Positions 10,519 to 12,597 of a DNA stretch of 12,597 bases are shown here, piece by piece; position 1 is the first letter of the stretch; the number at the start of each line of letters is the position of its first letter. A program made the translations under genes and the position numbers. This stretch comes from Pirellulales bacterium (GTDB lineage: Bacteria > Planctomycetota > Planctomycetia > Pirellulales > Thermoguttaceae), in the NCBI GenBank assembly GCA_030642635.1, contig DAOWNK010000069.1, positions 1 to 12,597 of the forward strand, given 5' to 3'. Under the pieces are notes generated by a model. The model was not told where the DNA came from and did no database searches. It worked only from the letters and a program-made list of their open reading frames with translations.

Positions 10519-12102
10519 ATGCGCGTCATGACCAAAGGGTTAGAGACAACACTACAGGTGCTGGCGAAGACCGACAACGAAGCGTCGGTAGGTGTGCTGA
10601 TTTCTGCGCTCGATTCGCCGCATACCGACATTCAAGAAGGTGCACTCAGCGCACTGCTGAAGCGTCGCAGCCCGGCCGGCGGACGCGAGATTCTAAGCCG
10701 GTTGCCCGACATCACGCCGCGATGGAAGGAGATTATCCGTCAACATTACGGACGGATGACCAAGGCGGTCCGTGACGCTATTTTGGGTACGGATCAGAAG
10801 TTGATGGTCAAGGGATGTCAGGCCGCCGTTTGGTTTCGTGAGTACGATCTGGTTGCCACACTGCTGAACGTGATCGAGGACGGTACGGCTGATAATTCTC
10901 AGACGACGGCAAATACGTTGTTGGCAATGGCGGTACAGTTGTACGACGAATTGGCCGGCCCGCGCGATTACAACATTCGTCGCGATCCTCAAGTGTCCAG
11001 GCAGCATACCGTTTCGAGCCTCGAGCTGTCGGTCAAACGTTTTTCCCATCACAAGCGACGGGAAGTGATCGAGGCATTCTTGTTGCTGGTCGGTCGCGAC
11101 AACGTGACGCTTAAGCAGATATTACAAGACCCGCACCACGTGGCGTTTCTGACGACGATTGACGTACTCTCGCACAGTGGGCAAGGAGGTGTGATTCGGT
11201 TGTTGCTTAGCTTTCTCGACGATCCGCACGTACCGTCGTCCGCGATGTCGGTTATAGCAAACCGCAGCGACCTGAAATTCGTGCAGTACTTGTTGCGGAA
11301 GATCGGTCGCGAACCCTCGGCAATGGCAAGCCAGAACCTCAAGCGGGTCGAGTCGATCGCATGGTTGCGTGACGGAGAAACGTTCCTCGACCAACTTGAC
11401 GACGCGGCCCAACACGGCGTCGTCCGCCTGGTGATGGCCTCCGGTGCACCACGCGCACATGCGTTTGCCGTGGTCAAGCACCTGCTGTTGCACGGCAAAT
11501 CGGGCGGACGTCGCGAGGCGGCACGTGCGTTGGCCGAATTCAGCGGGAGCGAGGCCAACCTGCTGGCGCTTAAAGCACTGGGCGATCCGGACCCGCAGGT
11601 TCAGGCCAACGTTGTGGTTCAATTGCGGAATCGCGGAATTCCGGGCATCCTGGCACGAATGGTCGAGTTGATCGACAGCCCGCACGCTATTGTCCGCAAG
11701 GCCGCACGCAAAGGGCTGGACGAATTCTCCTTCAAGCGGTTTATCAGTGCATTCGACATGCTGGAAGACGACGTGCGACGCAGCACCGGCATGTTGGTCA
11801 AAAAGATCGATCCTCGGACGATGCCGCTGCTGCAAGAAGAATTACACTCGCGGCTTAGGACCCACCGGATACGAGGCCTTGCCGTGGCGCGTGCGATTGA
11901 TGCGGTCGACCAGTTCGAACATGTGATTATCGAATTGCTTGCCGACGACGATCACATGGTGCGCGTCGAGGCAGCCGCAACACTTGCCCGGTGCATGAGC
12001 GAGTCAAGTCGATTGGCGTTGGCCGGCGCGCTGAATGACAGCAGTCCCGCCGTGCAGGAGGCGGCAAGAAATAGCCTTGATGAACAATGCCAGACGGCAT
12101 AA
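10519..12102 (+). CDS. HEAT-repeat protein of unknown function
   Basis: About 527 residues from the ATG at 10519, almost wholly helical, with recurrent HEAT-like units. Examples are VGVLISALDSPHTDIQEGAL near the start, IRLLLSFLDDPHVPSSAMSV in the middle, ALKALGDPDPQVQANVVVQL, MVELIDSPHAIVRKAARKGL and IIELLADDDHMVRVEAAATL, then ALAGALNDSSPAVQEAARNS at the end. The pattern of a short DSP/DDP turn followed by VR.AA is typical of PBS-lyase-type HEAT repeats, which serve as protein-binding scaffolds. No catalytic motif, signal peptide or membrane segment is visible, so it is probably a cytoplasmic adaptor. The start is uncertain: GTG 10456 and ATG 10528 are in the same frame, and none has a ribosome binding site. 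I prefer 10519 because repeats begin soon after it and the extra upstream residues look unconserved. The membrane protein starting at 12257 may be its partner, by position only. Confidence 0.85.
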   Translation: MRVMTKGLETTLQVLAKTDNEASVGVLISALDSPHTDIQEGALSALLKRRSPAGGREILSRLPDITPRWKEIIRQHYGRMTKAVRDAILGTDQKLMVKGCQAAVWFREYDLVATLLNVIEDGTADNSQTTANTLLAMAVQLYDELAGPRDYNIRRDPQVSRQHTVSSLELSVKRFSHHKRREVIEAFLLLVGRDNVTLKQILQDPHHVAFLTTIDVLSHSGQGGVIRLLLSFLDDPHVPSSAMSVIANRSDLKFVQYLLRKIGREPSAMASQNLKRVESIAWLRDGETFLDQLDDAAQHGVVRLVMASGAPRAHAFAVVKHLLLHGKSGGRREAARALAEFSGSEANLLALKALGDPDPQVQANVVVQLRNRGIPGILARMVELIDSPHAIVRKAARKGLDEFSFKRFISAFDMLEDDVRRSTGMLVKKIDPRTMPLLQEELHSRLRTHRIRGLAVARAIDAVDQFEHVIIELLADDDHMVRVEAAATLARCMSESSRLALAGALNDSSPAVQEAARNSLDEQCQTA

Positions 12103-12133
12103 TCAATAGTACTAAACTTAACGAAAACACCAC

Positions 12134-12236
12134 GGAGAAGGGAAGGGGGAAGGCGGAAGGGGGAGGGGGGAGAAGAGGGAATGGCGACAATAAATTGCCG
12201 CCACACTGCTTCCGCCTTCCGCCTTCCACCTTCCCT
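12134..12236. repeat. Purine-rich / pyrimidine-rich inverted arrays (GAAGGCGG type)
   Basis: The left arm, 12134-12180, is almost pure purine (GGAAGGCGGAAGG at 12148-12160). The right arm is pyrimidine-rich, with CCTTCCGCCTTCC at 12215-12227 as its exact inverse complement and the 7-base unit GCCTTCC repeated. About 30-50 unrelated bases separate them. The layout matches the GGGATTA arrays at 9760-9879. It fills the gap after the HEAT-repeat gene. Confidence 0.75.
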
Positions 12237-12238
12237 GA

Positions 12239-12256
12239 CCCCAAACCCCCAACCCC
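12239..12256 (+). repeat. C-rich tract at the start codon of the last gene
   Basis: CCCCAAACCCCCAACCCC runs straight into the ATG at 12257, leaving no ribosome binding site. The opposite strand has three G4/G5 runs, plus another GGG just beyond, and so could form a G-quadruplex. Confidence 0.6.
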
Positions 12257-12597
12257 ATGAACACCTTACTCCACCACGGCATTCTGTTTGCACAAAGTCG
12301 CCTGGAAAGCATGTCTAGCGGGTTGCGTGGGCGCCGCATCGACACCGAAGACATGGTAACCGGCGTGCTCGTGCTGACCGGAATCGTCCTGGCGGCTTGG
12401 ATTCTCTCGTATATTTCGATCCTCCAGGAGCGGCACCGCACGTATACAAGCCCAGTCAGACTATTTTTACAATTATGCAGGGCACATAAACTGCCTTGGA
12501 GAAAGCGGTGGTTGCTCTGGCGTGCATCGCGTGCCCAACGGTTACGCAATCCTGCAAGAATGTTCCTCGAGCCGGAGCGGTTCCAAGCGTCGCAACT
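12257..12597 (+). CDS. Single-pass membrane protein, N-terminal 113 residues (cut by window edge)
   Basis: The frame from ATG 12257 stays open to the end of the window. After about 33 residues comes one hydrophobic segment, VTGVLVLTGIVLAAWILSYI (about 34-53), then a basic cytoplasmic-type stretch. The following VRLFLQLCRAHKLPWRKRW...LLWRASRAQRLRNPARMFLEPERF has the form LF..LCRAH.L...R.LL...A...L..PA..F.EP.RF. I recall this pattern from uncharacterised planctomycete membrane proteins that sometimes carry a later PilZ-like region, but that part is not in view. Downstream ATGs at codons 19 and 33 are possible starts, since a C-rich tract and no Shine-Dalgarno site precede the first. It lies 154 bases after the HEAT-repeat gene on the same strand. 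Confidence 0.7.
   Translation, partial: MNTLLHHGILFAQSRLESMSSGLRGRRIDTEDMVTGVLVLTGIVLAAWILSYISILQERHRTYTSPVRLFLQLCRAHKLPWRKRWLLWRASRAQRLRNPARMFLEPERFQASQ

Overview
This is a GC-rich bacterial window, most likely from a member of the Planctomycetota. The gene content fits: a ruvC-cysS-ispF block, an Ebo-like UbiA/TIM-barrel/pyrophosphatase cluster, a secreted heparinase-type protein and a long HEAT-repeat protein. Shine-Dalgarno signals are scarce, and short palindromic and low-complexity repeats are abundant between genes. The phylum is inferred from gene content; no rRNA or tRNA gene is visible to confirm it.

Layout. (1) Positions 1-2626, minus strand: ispF, cysS and ruvC read in that order. 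They are housekeeping genes for isoprenoid precursors, Cys-tRNA charging and Holliday junction resolution; ruvC runs off the left edge. (2) Positions 2627-2904: a divergent intergenic region with hairpin elements and short direct repeats. (3) Positions 2905-6870, plus strand: a tight four-gene operon of TIM-barrel isomerase-like protein, UbiA-like prenyltransferase (EboC type), a second TIM-barrel protein, and an alkaline phosphatase/nucleotide pyrophosphatase superfamily protein (EboF type). (4) Positions 7021-8934, plus strand: an exported heparinase II/III-like protein with the only strong ribosome binding site in the window. (5) Positions 8929-10119, minus strand: a TatD-like metal hydrolase (EboB type) and a small 77-residue protein upstream of it. 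(6) Positions 10120-10518: a gene-free stretch with two twin-hairpin elements. (7) Positions 10519-12102, plus strand: a HEAT-repeat protein. (8) From 12257: the start of a single-pass membrane protein cut by the right edge.

The most interesting content is of two kinds. First, an Ebo-like cluster of unusual make-up: EboC, EboF and EboB homologues with a paralogous pair of TIM-barrel proteins around EboC, and no EboA or EboD in the window. Ebo clusters elsewhere have been linked to moving a metabolite precursor across the inner membrane. The substrate here is unknown. Second, a dense set of short palindromes. One family (AGCCGC-2 nt-GCGGCT) lies on the stop codon of a gene in all four of its copies, and in two cases it supplies the same C-terminal peptide (AKPQA). 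Several other hairpins with different stems share a TTTAGC/GCTAAA edge, which suggests one mobilising or processing machinery acting on many stem types.
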